Assembly: GCA_029721515.1 (NCBI GenBank)
Contig: CM056570.1
Span: 7,306,601-7,370,600, forward strand
Length of the DNA: 64,000 nt
Reading direction: 5' to 3'
Source: Synanceia verrucosa
Lineage: Eukaryota; Chordata; Actinopteri; Perciformes; Synanceiidae
Made by a program: the position numbers and the translations under genes. The notes beneath the pieces were generated by a model. It was not told the origin of the DNA. It saw only the letters and a program-made list of their open reading frames with translations, and made no database searches. Below are positions 49,832 through 61,803 of the stretch, piece by piece (position 1 is the stretch's first letter; each line of letters starts with the position of its first letter).

Positions 49832-52800
49832 TCAGTTGAAACCTAGACCTGCTCCTTTGGGTCTCTGCGTGGCCCGAAGGGGCTCGGTGATGCCCCTGCC
49901 CTCTGGACCCAGGCCCATCCCTGGGCTCCAGCCCATGCTCTGCAACATGCGACTCCCCATGTTTGAGTCAGGGATGGGAGGCGCGTTCTCCCCGACCACT
50001 CCTGAAAAGAAAGGTGGCAGGTTAGAGTGACAGCTGTATGCCTCTTTACATCCATAATGTCCAAAATATCACCCCACTTTATCCTATTAGACACGTGTGA
50101 AATTGCCATATTGAGCAAATTAATTAGTTATAAGTTAATAAGTTAGGACCTCAGATATCACATTCACTGGAATGGGCTGGATGTGAGGCCACACTGACCT
50201 TGACCTTTGACCATTTAACTCTAACAAGTTCATCCTTGAATCCAAGTGGACGTTTGTGTCAAATTTATTAACTTCTCTCCAGGCATTCCTGAGGTATCAC
50301 ATTCATATGTACGGGAAGGATGTGAGGTCAAAGTGACCTTTGACCTTCAAATTCAAATAAGTTCATCCTTCGGTCCAAATGACGGAAATTCCCTCAAGGT
50401 GTTTCTGAGATGGGATGGATGGACTAACAACCGACAATTTGCTGATTTTTTTTAACGTCATGATTAATAGCATGTTTGAAATGCTCAGAGATATAGGCAT
50501 ATTTTTTTAATAGTTCACTCATTCATGAAAATAACCATGTTTTTTTTTGTTTTTGTTTTTTTTTTTACTCATGTGTCCTTGTCTACCATCTGGCACTGCC
50601 TCTACATAAAATTCTGCAAAACTTGTGGCACTGAGGGATCTCTTCCAGTGACATCATCACCTCTTTAAAATAGTTAAGCTCCTCTGATACATCTATGAAT
50701 AACAATAACAATAACATTAATAAACACTCATGTCAGTCTCAAACACACTACTCTAGATTTGTCCCCAAATCCCTTGAAGTTCACAGTGTTCACATGCTGA
50801 CCTATTGCCTTTTCCGCAATGCTGTCTTAATTTGCATGAAGCACAGGTGATTCACATTAATGATTAGTGATGGGTGAGCTGGTCTCAGGTGGGTTAAAGC
50901 CACATGGTCAGGATGTGAATTTGACAGACCCTCTGCTGCCTGCTGTTCCGAGCACCTCACCAGTGTCTGGCCCGAGAATCAAATGTGTTGGACAATGTGT
51001 TTGCAACCCATCGCTGATTGTATCACTTTGAATGATAAACACTCATCTCTAATAATAACCGAGTGTGGCTGAGATGTTCTGCTACTTTGAGTATTGGGTC
51101 AGAGAAAGGGAGCTCACAACAAAACAGAAAGCTGGTAATCAATTGTGCATAGAACTCCAACTCTTAATTAATATATTAAAATGAGGAAACTGATCATGTT
51201 TTTTTGGGTACCTTGTCCCTCCTCTTCCAAAAGTGTCATCTGGCCCAGAGGTAAAGAAGACAGTGGTGGGGGGGAGGGGGTGATGCAGTCTTACTGGCCA
51301 AGATCTAATCCAGTATCTCTGCTCTGACCGCATGACTAGCCAGCTGACTCCTGTCCAACAAGCACGGTTTAATAACGATAGAGGAGAAGAGAGGGAGCAA
51401 TGTGAAAGACGAGGGACTCCCTCCTCTCAATTAATTCTTTTAAAAATGTGTCATGAAACCCTTGTTTTCCTTTCCTAGTCCCTTGTGTTTATGTCAGTGT
51501 GTGAGCAAGACAGACAGAGATGAGGAAAGCAAGCTGGTGAACATACTGAGCTCAACCAAGAGGGGGAGGAAAACAAGCGAGAAAGTGACAGCCAAGAACG
51601 CAATAAAAAAGGGGAAGTTGGTAAAAAGTGCCAGCTGGTGCGTTAGGTGTAGCTGTTTGCATCCAATACCTGAAGGGGCGGTGCAGCCGAGGGGGGGTGC
51701 TTTTCGCCTCCGCTTGACATCACCTGTGCACAGGGAGCCGAGGTGCCCGCTGGTCTGCCTGCAAAACCAGCCAAGCAAGTCAAATATAATGGAGCATTAG
51801 CTTTAGCATAAGTAACACTGTGGAAAGTACTTTTTTCCATTTGAATAATAACAATAATGTGAAACTACTGGGAAGTCACAAGCAGGAACTAAATGAAAAT
51901 TTGTTTTGGTCATAAATCACTGGTGTTTCAAGTTAAACTGTTGTTGTCACCTGCTGGCTGTTTTTACTGAGCAGCTCCTCCGATGCCCTCTGTCTGACCG
52001 AGGATCCCAATGCAACTGGAGTGGCAGTGAGGGAAAGAAGAGGAAAGTTAATGCTCAAGCAGTTAGCAAGAAAGCCTTTCAATAGCTGAATGGTAATATA
52101 CAAAAAACAGTTGAGAGAGAGAGAGAGTAAAATGAAGTAAAGAAACAGGACTCACCTGTTCTCTCCTGGAACCTGAGCTAAACCAAGGCCTGTTGGAGAT
52201 ATAATAAAGTCATCACGGCTCTCAATTTTCCATCAAGGCAGCAGAAACTAGACTAATATTAATCATCCTGCCTTGTGGGTGAACAGTTGTTCTTTATCAA
52301 TCACTCACTTTTCAAGAGAACTTTAAAATGCTGTTCTGTGTTGTGTTCCAGTTGACTATACTTTATTGTATCATTTCGGGTTTACTCAACCCTGCTGCAA
52401 ACAACATGCTGTCGTAATTACTAAATGAATTTTGGCCAGGTCACAGTGACCTTGACCGGCAAATTCTGCTAAGTTCATCATTGAGTCCAAGTGGACGCTG
52501 TTGCCAAACAATTTTTTGCAGAAATTCCCTCAAAGCGTTCACGATCTTGACTATCCCCAACACAGAGGAATAACAATATGATAGGGACAATATAATTAAC
52601 AGAACTGTGTGAATTATAAGCAATTCATAAAACATAGAGATTTACTCGTGCGAGTCTGGTGCTTGTCTGCTCAGTCTGTCGCTGAAGCCTTGGCTGGAGC
52701 TGCCTGCCTGAGACGCCTGCTGGTTTCCATGAAGACGACTCAGCCTGGCCTGGAACCCTGACACACACACACATAAATTGATTTCTTTTTTATATTTTTT

Positions 52801-55800
52801 TTAGTGCTATTTATTTAGAGTGTAGTCTCTACTTTTACTTTATGGCAATGTTTGCCTCCTACCGGTCACAAGGGACCAACAACAACTACATGGTGAAATA
52901 TAATTGACCGGTTTCATACTATTAACTCTTTGAGTGGCAGCTGTTTTTTAAAATCGAAGGTGCCCTGTTCCAGTGTTTTTGCCCATTTTTCAGTCATATT
53001 TCAAACCCACAGCATGTTTTGTACCATGTCTCAGAAAACACAGAGAAGCTCAAATGAAAGAAGTGTTGCACTATTTCATCATGAAAAAAAACACATTTGT
53101 TTTGTGTGGAGGAGAGTAGAGTCCACTTTCACCAAAATCGCCACTTTTTGTACAGAATCTGTTTGTTTTGCTCTCTAAATGTGATCGTCTCCACTTCCTG
53201 CTTTGATCGTTGTGACGCATATTAACCCTTTATGTCCCAGCTACAAATCACAGAAGCCCCAATATTACTCACAGTGACCAGCTGCAAAAAAAAAACCCAC
53301 TTTGACATATTACATCAATGGCACTCAAAGAGTTACCTACAGTACATTAATTTAAAAACTTGACCTGTATGCTATCTGTATGCTTCCAGCCTACCTCTCT
53401 GTGCTCCAGGGCTCATGAGGGGGAAGGATCCAGTGAGGATGCTGTTGAAGACAGGGTCAGCTAGGTCCAGCTCCTCTGTCCCTGTCTCCCTCTCCCACCA
53501 AGGAACCACTCCTGCAATCCCACATGCACCACCTGGCCCTGAACCAGAACCGGGCTCACCCTCGTAGAACCAGTCACTCTGCTCGTCATCAGCTGAAAGA
53601 GAGAGGAAAATGTGACCAATGATTCATTTTACACGACAGGTTTAGAAAGCTGTATTGATAGAGGAAGCTGAACTATGGTGACACCTGTTCAAAACAACCT
53701 GACAACGACAAAAATTAACCAAGGTATAACAGGAATTATCATGCCAAACAGAGACGAAAATAATCCTAGTCATCAATGCATGTTTAACAATAGAACTCAA
53801 AGGTTAAATAGCAGATATAGTGTGACGTGTTGAAACTCCACCAAATAGAAACACTTATATAAACAGTATAAACACGATGATGTTTTTCATAGTGCATTTT
53901 AAACATAACCTAGCATGTACCTTGCCTTCCCTCATCATTGGTGTAGAGTCCTCCATCACTGCTGTTACTGACACTGCTGGTCTCACTGAAAAAGAGAGAG
54001 CAGGAGATGGAAATTGAAAACCTTATTTTCCCCCCACAATGAACAATAGAATCCAAAACTGACCAAAACTTCTATGCCAGCTTTTGGTGTTTGACTGTTC
54101 TTAATGCAAGAGACATCCAGCTCCACAGAGGAACAGAGTTCTTCCTTACCTGCTGTGTCACTGATAAATACAGTATACAGAAGCAGAGATTAAAAAAAAA
54201 ACAACAAGTCAAAACACTAACCACCTGTCACTCATGTCCTCATCTGAGCCCTTCTGCTCCTCCAATTCCATTTTGTCTTTGGACCCCTCTGTTGGAGAAG
54301 AAATGGGGTCTTCACTCTCCACCACCACCCCTTCATCTGCAGCCTCCATTCCCAGCCTGTGGGGAGCCAGTTTCCTCTTCTTCACCCTGTTCTTCCCTCC
54401 TCCTGACCCCATTAGCACACCTCCACAGAGCTCCATGGCACCCCTGCCGTCACTAGCACCCAGTCTGTGAGGCCTTGCACCAGCACGACCTTTAGGCACA
54501 GGTGGGGGTCCTAGCATGGTGCAGGATGGAGGTTCTGGTTCTACAGGCGGGTCTACAGCCATACGTTTGACCTTGCGCCTCCGTCGAAGGCTGCGAGTTC
54601 CCTCTGCGGACCCTAGGACACCCAAGTCATCAGGCCAAAGCGGACGCTTGCTTCGTCCGGTGTCAGCTGTTAGGAGGGTGCGCCGTTTGGGGCCAAGTTG
54701 TTCATCGGAGTCGCTGTTGTCACGGGCGTGGCTGTTAGCGGCAGAGACACCTCCTGTACTGGCACGGTAGTCCTGCAACAAACGTCATGGTAAATATCAG
54801 ACACACCTCAGTGACTCTGACACTAAATTTACAAACTTGAACACGTTAATAACTAAAGTCACATTAATAAGGCCAAACAATATTTGAGTTTAGAGAGAAC
54901 GCTCAATGGATTACGCATCATAGCCCAAATCACAACTACCAATAGATTGCAGTCACAATTGCAACATTTGGAGCAAATTAAGGTTTCAGTGCTCTTGTGG
55001 TTTGTCTATTAAGATGATTGGAGAACACCAAGTTCCAAGTCTGTGTTTTTGCCCAATAACTTCTTCAGTGATTGAAATTCGAACTAACCTAAAAATGCAA
55101 ATGAGATGAAATGGAAGGTCAACCTATGAAACAACCCAAGTTTATTCTTGATTAGCGTGCAAACCGTTTCCTGTGAAATATCCACAGAACCTGGTTTCAT
55201 CAAAAGCACCAAAGAGACAAAAATTTGTTCCTTCCTTCACACTCAATCTAAGAGTGATGGTTTCCCCATATTGGCACGCTCAAAAGAACAAGGTGAGTGG
55301 ATCAATGGATGTCTTGTGTTTCAGGACCTTTCAGTTAGTTTGATGGTGTATCCACTAAATAATATCCTCAATCCACTCAGCCAAACTCACCTTGTGTTCC
55401 TCCACACTGGACTCTGAGCCCTCGCTGAGGTGACCTGTCTCCCATGGCGGATGCGGGTTGTCTGAGCGTCGTTTTCTGCCTCTCCGCTTCCGAGCTTGCC
55501 TCTTCAGCAGGCAGCCCACAGCCAGTGCATGATCTCCTCCATCACCAAAACCACCACGTGCTGCCTGCTCAGAGCTCTCCTCCAGTGCTGACACCAGGTC
55601 ATGGACCAGCTCGTCCATCGTACGGCTAAAGTGCCTGCAAAAGAAGGAGACACAATTTTAAATACTTCACTGCACTGCTGGACACTTAGAGGCACTGACT
55701 AGTGACCATCAGTGATTAATATATGCCAGCAGCAGTGTGTGCAGTACAGCTGTGGGTGCTGTTGGGATACTTATTGGTATAGCAGGCCATAAATAAAGTA

Positions 55801-56527
55801 TGAGTGTGTATGTAAGAATGATTTGCAAATTGAGCGAAATAAGAAGACCATAATTGTCAAGACATAACAATCCCACAGCCAAGCGCTGTGACGTTACTTA
55901 GCATAACATTAGCTGCTGAGATGGCTAACGGACGTTAACAAGGTTATACATGGGTTATGAAACTCACGTTAGCTAATTACTCGCTTTTTACACCTCTTTT
56001 CACGACAAGCAAAGTTGGCTGCAACACCTAAGGAGTTGTTGCTTAATACTTACGTTTATAAAATTTCAGAGATCTGCTTTAAGAGCCTGCAGTGCCGTTT
56101 CCAAACTCCCCTGGAATTAGCAGTGACATGTCTCTTCTTTGGTTAGCTGTTATGGTTTTATTAGCTTTATGAGCTAACGTTTTCTTGCTAGCTAGCTAGC
56201 TAGCTCAAGTCACACCAAAACAAACGTCTGACAAACTGTTGTTGAGGAAGATAATGAGCTACCTGTCAATAGAAAAACAAGATTCGCAGCTTTAAAGTGT
56301 ACTAATTATAACAATTGTAATCGAAAAACAATCAACGAGGAAAACCGTCGATGTACAGAAGAGCTTTGCTGCTAGCCAGTTGGCATAGCAAGGTTTAGCC
56401 CTCCAGCTCACTGATTCAAGGGAGTTGAGTGGACGTGAACAATATGTTACGTCTCAGTGATTTCAAAGACCACCTACCAGCCGGTTCCCGCTTTGCCGAT
56501 GGTTTTTAGATTCGCTGCACGGAACAT
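49832..56527 (-). CDS. gpatch2: G-patch domain-containing protein 2, complete, 10 coding exons
   Basis: Coding exons: 56527-56478, 55634-55391, 54772-54225, 53985-53921, 53592-53395, 52757-52646, 52189-52156, 52015-51951, 51758-51670, 50001-49832; 1575 nt, 524 aa (human about 528). The 50-nt first exon encodes MFRAANLKTIGKAGTG and splits the W codon before HFSRTMDELVHDL. Blocks follow in family order: basic RQARKRRGRKRR, HPPWETGHLSEGSESS, SKRPLWPDD, LRRRRKVKRMAV, GLYTNDEGRQ, ADDEQSDWFYE, VVPWWERE, DPVFNSILTGSFPLMS, CSVKTASRQTSGHLGSL, DVKRRRK. The C-terminal G-patch (about residues 482-523) contains MLQSMGWSPGMGLG and RPKGAGLGF. The G-patch separates it from GPATCH2L. The family is nuclear; G-patch motifs activate DEAH-box helicases (established for the fold; partner here inferred). 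Its position next to esrrg matches human 1q41. All splice sites are canonical. Confidence 0.95.
50125..50430. mobile_element. dispersed fish repeat, two tandem units, in gpatch2 last intron
   Basis: Two diverged units each contain TGACC..TTTGACC, AAGTTCATCCTT, TCCAA(G/A)TG.(A)CG and a CCT/TCA..GGTATCAC end. This matches a repeat family common in fish genomes (core GTTCATCCTTGAGTCCAAGT). The units carry clustered nuclear-receptor half-sites. A third copy lies at 52435-52550. Confidence 0.65.
50195..50346. promoter_or_regulatory. clustered nuclear-receptor half-sites in the repeat
   Basis: TGACCTTGA (reverse ERR site) lies at 50195-50203, overlapping a DR1-like TGACCTTTGACC at 50201-50212. The second unit has an exact DR1, TGACCTTTGACCT, at 50334-50346. 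There AGGTCAAAG (50325-50333) and CTTTGACCT (50338-50346) also form an inverted pair. Binding is inferred from sequence only. Confidence 0.35.
52435..52550. mobile_element. third copy of the fish repeat, in gpatch2 intron 6
   Basis: GTGACCTTGACC, CTAAGTTCATCATTGAGTCC, AAGTGGACG and GAAATTCCCTCAAAG appear in the same order as in the copies at 50.1-50.4 kb. It lies between coding exons 6 and 7 of gpatch2. Confidence 0.65.
52438..52452. promoter_or_regulatory. exact palindromic estrogen response element
   Basis: AGGTCACAGTGACCT is the textbook consensus ERE and is identical to the vitellogenin A2 element. It overlaps TGACCTTGA (52447-52455), an ERR site in reverse orientation. It sits at the edge of the repeat copy in gpatch2 intron 6. 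Confidence 0.6.
52923..53335. mobile_element. MITE-like element with 14-bp terminal inverted repeats in gpatch2 intron 5
   Basis: TAACTCTTTGAGTG (52923-52936) and CACTCAAAGAGTTA (53322-53335) are exact reverse complements about 400 bp apart. The interior is non-coding. The target duplication is unclear. The element starts about 60 bases downstream of the exon 5 donor in gene orientation. Confidence 0.65.
56187..56207. repeat. (GCTA)n short repeat in gpatch2 intron 1
   Basis: Tandem GCTAGCTAGCTAGCTAGC between coding exons 1 and 2. Confidence 0.85.
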
Positions 56528-57718
56528 TAAAGCCCCTAAATGCCAGATACCTTTAGCCAGAAACTACGGACAGACGTTTACACAACACAGACACCATCCT
56601 CCTCACACAAAAGCTAACGATCAGCTAGCTGGATCAATATGCGACAAGAGGAGGACAGTGAAAACAGCGAGAGGTATTATGCTACCTTCAAGTGCTGTGG
56701 GACATTTAAAAGTCATATGGGACCACAGCAGCATGGACAAAAAAATAAATGACAATAATTTACTTATCCTTTTTAATGGAGTGTGACGTTTGAAAAAAAA
56801 TACATCATGGGCCTTTAGTTAACGTTTGAGTCAAATTAACCAACAAAGTCCAACTGACCTAAATACATTTGAAAACCAAAAAGAAGTATTTTGTGTTTGG
56901 TGACGGACTAAACAGACACGAAAGTAGACTGTATTTTCACAGTAAATGTAGCTGAGAGGACTTTTAGTTATAATTTACAACCAAACACAAAAGAAGTGTA
57001 ACAACGTCAGGATGTTTTGATAAAGTGGAGTTTAAATGCAGCATGTGAACGCAACGCCAAATCCGCTTCTATTTCCATTGTTGATCACTGGAGGGCAGTG
57101 AAGATTGTAATTGGAAAAAGTGGGAGCTGTGGATAGGTTGATACTATGGTTACACACAGTACTCTGGCCTATCAAGTGTACACCAAAGGTCACCAGTTCA
57201 AACACATCAGTGGCAACAGGATCATATTAATTACACTGGAAGAGTCACCGTGTACCAGGGAGACTTGGACATCACCCCATATGACAGGTGTTATGATCTG
57301 TCATGACAGTGACGGCATTACATAATGAGAAATTTACACTCTGAAAAACAGGCATGCATTGGTGGGGAAGCTCTGTGCATATTTAAGCAATTTATTGCCT
57401 GACTGGTGTGTGATCAAGTATGACTGTGTGTCCTGTGTGTAAGTGTGTCCACTTAGACTAACATTCTGACAAACAATCCTAACAGGTGTCCCCTTCCTCA
57501 AATGCCTAAGAAGTCAGAGGGTCTGGTGGACGATGACCACTCTAGGACAGTCTCAGGTTTCTGACCAGGGGGCCCAGGTAAATTTAGTAAGACTCTGTCC
57601 ATTTGCAAACGACAGTCAGACACTTGACATGCTCACAGAGTGAAGACACAAGTTCTAGACTGGACTGCACTGGACTACATACATACATACACAGTGCAGA
57701 TCAGAGACGTGCAGCTAG

Positions 57719-57823
57719 GATCAGACACATTATGGAATCATGACGTCAGCAGAGGATGACGAAGAGTTTGATGAGGCTGTTGAGCGCTATGCCACTGACA
57801 CCACCTGGAGCTGGGTAAAGTAG
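57719..57823 (+). CDS. possible orphan first exon, unassigned acidic peptide
   Basis: From ATG at 57740 the frame reads MTSAEDDEEFDEAVERY and ends TWSW, then meets a GTAAAG donor-like site after 25 codons. If unspliced, it stops at VK-stop two codons later, yet the same frame resumes FVKHLHEWRKRHEWG before the next stop. The composition is strongly protein-like and GC-richer than its surroundings. It could be a first coding exon of a plus-strand gene or a degraded copy. No family was recognised. Confidence 0.3.
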   Translation, partial: DQTHYGIMTSAEDDEEFDEAVERYATDTTWSWVK

Positions 57824-57970
57824 TTTGTAAAGCATCTGCATGAGTGGAGGAAAAGACATGAATGGGGTTGAGTGTATGGGTAGTTAGTTCCTGATGAGCA
57901 TGAAGGTGGAAAAGGCGAAAGACTGGTTTTACATGCATCTATTTTCTGGAATTTCCCTTGGTCTAAATTG

Positions 57971-58025
<55 letters not shown>
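57971..58025. repeat. (TCTA)n microsatellite
   Basis: About 13 tetranucleotide units, uninterrupted. Confidence 0.97.
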
Positions 58026-59829
58026 GTTTGCATGCATGTGTGTTTGTGTTTTTTATCACAACAGAGCAGGACTAAAGGCATATCATTATTCTGTTTTTAT
58101 TAAATATGAACATAAAAAGTAAAACAGTGTTTCAAAGTAACAGGGTCTGGTTTTTAGGACAGCAGGGAGAGTGAGACCAGGGACGTCTCTTTCAGTAATC
58201 CCCCCTGTAAGGTGATCTGTCCTGACTGAGACTTAGGGGGTGAAGAAGGGTGTGAAAAAAGGAGGACATGGGACTAGAGGGGGTAAAGTAGGGTGCAGGG
58301 ATCACCTAATGGATCAGGTGATCTTTTCACCTCATCTGTGGTTCTTCAGTTTAGGTTGTTTGATAAAGGATTATTTGTGTCATATAAAGCTTACAACTCA
58401 TTAGGTGAGGTAAAAATCAGGTGATACTGCATCTATGGCAATATAATAAGTATATTGTAAACATTTAGGGGTGTACATTCATAAATACAACATTCTTTCT
58501 TTTTATTCTATGTTATTTTATTTTATTACAGGCCACGCAAGTTTGACTTCACATTAAGAACATTTTTAATCAAGTGGCATTTTGTCGTGACCAAAACATC
58601 CCAAAAAGATATTTGTTAATAAAAAATAAATGAAATAAATTTAATTTTCTCCTCCTTTTAACAGTCCACAGACATTAATTAACAATGTTTTACCCGATAG
58701 GGTGTTAGACACTTATAACCTCACTAATCAAGGACAAAGAGTTCATTTCCTTTTAATGACTGCATCAGACGCAGTTCCAGCTAATGTTTTCATCAGGTCT
58801 TATGACTCAGGCCATATCAGCCAATAAGAAGCCTTGATATCAACCAAGTGCGTAAAAAGATTATGTGATGAATCTGTCAAAGCACCGTGCCCTTGCTGAC
58901 TAAACTGAAATGACATCTTAACAGAACAACTGATGCATGTACATGTTGTCTTTGATGACTGTAGGAATTGTGAGATTTGTGGTCAAGTCATTCATTTTGT
59001 GGCTGTCAGGGTTCTGCCATTACATAGCCTAAGTGTATAAATATGGATAAAAGGTGTATGAAAGATTTGAGTTAGAGTTGGCTTGTTTGACAGTGTGGTT
59101 GTTCGCATAAGCTGATGCTGTCTCTCTCACAGATTCAAAACAACATCCGTAAAAGTATTGCTACTATTTTTGGCATATTTATGAACGTAAAGTAAACAAG
59201 TGGGTGTCCTACTTACTTTGTGATTGGTGCATATAGTCAGCTCATAGCTACAAATCTGTACAGTATCCAAAGTTGTGATTGGCTGAACTGAGACTGGGAC
59301 CACCCCAGCCAAGAAACAGGGTGGACTATTTGGTGCAGTGCTAAATAAGGTCAACCCGTGTCAAATTTAAGATATTTGAGGGATTTATAGAATAAAAGCA
59401 AATATAATTTTGCTTTTATTCCATTGACAGCTGAGTGATTTCTTGACAAAGTCATATGCTAACTTATTTGCCGTAGCCTGATACGGTCACACAGCCCTGA
59501 CCCTACATGAAACTGCTATCATATGCTGTTTGGTGTCCAGAGTACATCGGCTGAGCTCAGCTCTTCCTGCAAAGCAGCTCGTTCTTAGAAACATGTCAGA
59601 GGGCAGCTGGGTGGTTCATATATCCATGGAGAATCTCACTGACACTCACAAGACTGATGTCTGTAAATGAAGCAATGTCAGTATGAGCTACTACCGCTGC
59701 TAGTGCTGCGTTCTAATGGTATGTGTCATGTTATTACAGGATTATTATTGTATACAGTCTACTCACATTTAACGTCACATTTTAAGAAAATATAAATGAC
59801 AGAAGTGTGACGGAAGTGGCAAGTATGGT

Positions 59830-59888
59830 GCGTTCCAGTTGTACTTGGAAGTCGGAGTTTCCGAGTTCCAAGTTTCAACTGGAACGCC
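59830..59888. repeat. imperfect hairpin, likely a MITE terminus
   Basis: GCGTTCCAGTTG.ACTTGGAA on the left pairs with TTCCAAGTT.CAACTGGAACGC on the right, with a small mismatch and a 16-base loop. Such 'GCGTTCCAGTTG' fold-backs are seen in many fish genomes. The full element limits are not clear. Confidence 0.55.
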
Positions 59889-61378
59889 CCCGAGTCCTCA
59901 AGTCGATAGACTCTCACCAACCCCGACTTGACCGCAACGTTATAATCCAAGATGGCAGCACCTTGGGTAAGTGTGTGACAGCCCTGATCTCCGACTGACC
60001 TCTAACCTCCATTGATTTTACTTAAGTAATTAAGCAAAAAGGGAACCAGCAATCTATCCATTCATAAAACTGCTTCATGTCAGTTACAGGTTGGTGCAAC
60101 GTCAGCAGTCTAATGACACAAAGTTCTCAGGCAACAAACTGGTTCTGAAACGAAACATGCTTAACCTGCAATGCTGTAAACCACAAAACACACACACTCA
60201 GCTGTGACAATATACAAGATGAGACTGCAGCATGACACGTTATAAACAGGACAACAGGAAACAACAGGTTAAACAATAGGTGAGGGCTGGATGTCTTTGA
60301 TCAGCAAGGAAAGGGGAAGAGACAATGAAACTACCAACACCCAACATGTGTATTCTGATTAAATCATACTATGGGTGTGGACAGACATAGATATGGAAAT
60401 GACATTTGTCTCACAACTGTATGTCAAACAGTTGCCTGTAAGGAAAGACACCACAGGGGAACACTGTCTATTCTAAATTCATAAGGGAACTTGAGGGAAT
60501 GCCCTGATAGACAATTTGGTTTAAATAGCTGTCTGATCACGTAAAACTCATTTTTATCAATAATTTCTACACATTCACTGCTTACTGCTCAGCAAACTGT
60601 CAAACAGTTCAAATCCAGGATTGGAGTGTGTCTTTGTTTTTATATGATTGTCTTTATCTTTAATTTCCGTTGCGTGAACATTTCAAAAGTACACAACAGT
60701 CCCAAAAGAGCGTTGGTAGACTGGTGGAAAAAAACATCATAAAAACATGCATTCCTGCTTCACTGGTTCAGCCCAGAAAGTCTGGAAAAACTATTAGTTC
60801 CCATGCATTGTGCACACACACTCATATACACACACACACACACACACCAAATTGACTCTTGCTGAAGAAGAGCTGCACGTGAGGCTGTTATTACATATTT
60901 GAGCTGGTGTTGGGAGATCTTACATGAAGAAATATTGACTTTTTTGCCTAAAGTGTGGTTGTGTCTCCACTTACACACTTACGTACATGAGTGCACAAGT
61001 AGAGGAAGTATAGGATCATGGTGTTACCTCTTAAGTGCGTCTGAGCCTGTGCAAATATAGTTGTTTGTCATTGTACAACACAAATACCTTGCTCTTACCT
61101 GTATGTTGTTATTCTGTACAAACGACATCTATTGCATGACTGTCCATATTGGAAGAGGGATCCCTCCTCTGTTGGTCTTCCTGAAGTTTCTACCATTTCT
61201 TTTTTCCTGTTAAAGCTTTTTTTGGGGGATGGGGGGTGTTAGGGTTAGTTGATGTGAGGCTTGTTTGTAAAGGACAGAGGGTGTTTCTGTAAAGCCATCC
61301 AAGGCAAATTTGTAATTTGGGCTATATACAAATAAAATGGATTAGAACATTTTTTTATTCACCCCAGTTGGAGAAATT

Positions 61379-61556
61379 CCATCCATCCATCCATCCATTT
61401 TCTACCGCTTGTCCTCACATAGGGTCATGGGGGGCTGGAGCCTATCCCAGCTGTCTTAGGGCGGAAGGCAGGGTACACCCTGGACAAGTCTCCACCTCAT
61501 CACAGGACACATAGAGACAGACAACCACTCACACTCACATTCACACCTACACGGTG
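61379..61556 (-). mobile_element. SINE tail, minus orientation, 5'-truncated
   Basis: ATCCATCCATCCATTTTCTA followed by CCGCTTGTCCTCACAT, CTGGAGCCTATCCCAGCTG, GTACACCCTGGACAAGTC and CACTCACACTCACATTCACA is the reverse complement of the tail of the common fish tRNA-derived SINE. The head (tRNA part) is missing. It abuts a second copy in the opposite orientation. Confidence 0.8.
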
Positions 61557-61802
61557 ATGTGGTGGTTAGCACTGTTGCCTCACAGCAAGAAGGTACCGGG
61601 TTCGAATCCCGGCCCGGGGCCTTTCTGTGTGGGGTTTGCATGTTCTCCCCATGTCTACCTGGGTTCTCTCTGGGTAGTCTGGCTTCCTCCCACCATCCAA
61701 AAACATGCATGATGAACTGGAGACTTGTCCATGGTGTACCCTGCCTTTAACCCTAAGATAGCTGTGCCCCCCCCCCCGCGCGACTCTATGTGAGGACAAG
61801 CA

Positions 61803-61803
<1 letters not shown>
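61555..61803 (+). mobile_element. tRNA-derived SINE, plus orientation, internally deleted
   Basis: An A-box-like TGGTGGTTAGC (61560-61570) and a B box GGTTCGAATCC (61599-61609) mark the tRNA-like promoter. The body has TTTGCATGTTCTCCCCATG and TGGCTTCCTCCCACCATCC. The tail (GACTTGTCCATGGTGTACCC to GTGAGGACAAGC) follows after a deletion of the central tail part. Arms 61468-61494 and 61718-61744 are inverted copies, 26 of 27 matching. This is not a working tRNA gene. Confidence 0.85.

Noticed and set aside
61560..61632. tRNA gene suggested by A-box and B-box sequences.
   Set aside because: The sequence continues into a SINE body and tail, and the acceptor stem is not formed; it is a SINE head.
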